A stretch of DNA of 12,520 nt from Nanobdellota archaeon. Lineage in GTDB: Archaea; Nanobdellota; Nanobdellia; Pacearchaeales; GW2011-AR1. Made by a program: the position numbers and the translations under genes. This document shows, piece after piece, positions 12,498 to 12,520 of this stretch (its first letter is position 1; every line of letters starts with the position of its first letter). The notes beneath the pieces are model-generated. The model was not told the origin of the DNA, searched no databases, and saw only the letters and a program-made list of their open reading frames with translations. The stretch lies in contig JADFNI010000033.1 in NCBI GenBank assembly GCA_022563455.1, forward strand, positions 1 to 12,520. The letters are read 5' to 3'.

Positions 12498-12520
12498 TTT
12501 TTTAATCTTATTTGATCGCT

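Overview
The window looks like a piece of a small, AT-rich archaeal genome, most likely a DPANN lineage of the Woesearchaeota/Pacearchaeota type (the lineage is inference). The archaeal signs are an ABCE1/Rli1 ribosome-recycling ATPase, an archaeal-type RNase HII, tRNAs without an encoded CCA end, and TATA-like boxes about 25 bases before most start codons with no ribosome binding site, which suggests largely leaderless transcription.

Layout. (1) Bases 1-378 are the middle of a PLP aminotransferase gene of bacterial type and higher GC. It runs head-on into the first ~50 codons of an arginyl-tRNA synthetase on the other strand, so both genes are cut at one point. (2) 610-2200 holds a small membrane protein, an overlapping msrA-msrB pair for methionine sulfoxide repair, and an unrecognised 124-residue protein. 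(3) 2240-4363 holds ABCE1 and an unrecognised 124-residue protein. (4) 4398-6306 is a probable thiol-redox group: a membrane protein with a CPAC motif, a membrane-anchored DsbA-like protein with a CPFC active site, and a two-TM winged-helix regulator with two cysteines in its predicted outer loop. (5) 6356-6792 holds two small divergent zinc-ribbon proteins, one of them only 57 residues long. (6) 6883-7429 is a tRNA region: tRNA-Leu(UAA) followed downstream by two exact 75-bp tandem units that each carry a copy of the tRNA 3' end, and a tRNA-Met(CAU) with an odd T arm. (7) 7482-8767 holds RNase HII and a membrane-anchored four-cysteine protein. (8) 8883-11747 encodes a 954-residue SMC-like ATPase. 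Its head domains are SMC-type, but a Rad50-style CPIC zinc hook stands at the exact centre instead of an SMC hinge. (9) 11773-12520 begins an alpha/beta hydrolase that is cut after its nucleophile motif and joined head-on to the start of a tatC gene.

The two ends have the same form: the 5' part of a plus-strand gene meets the 5' part of a minus-strand gene, and both lose their 3' parts. This is typical of amplification or assembly chimeras, so the window is most trustworthy between about 380 and 12300. The most interesting biology is the zinc-hook SMC, the tRNA-associated tandem repeats, and the possible redox-sensing Dsb group.
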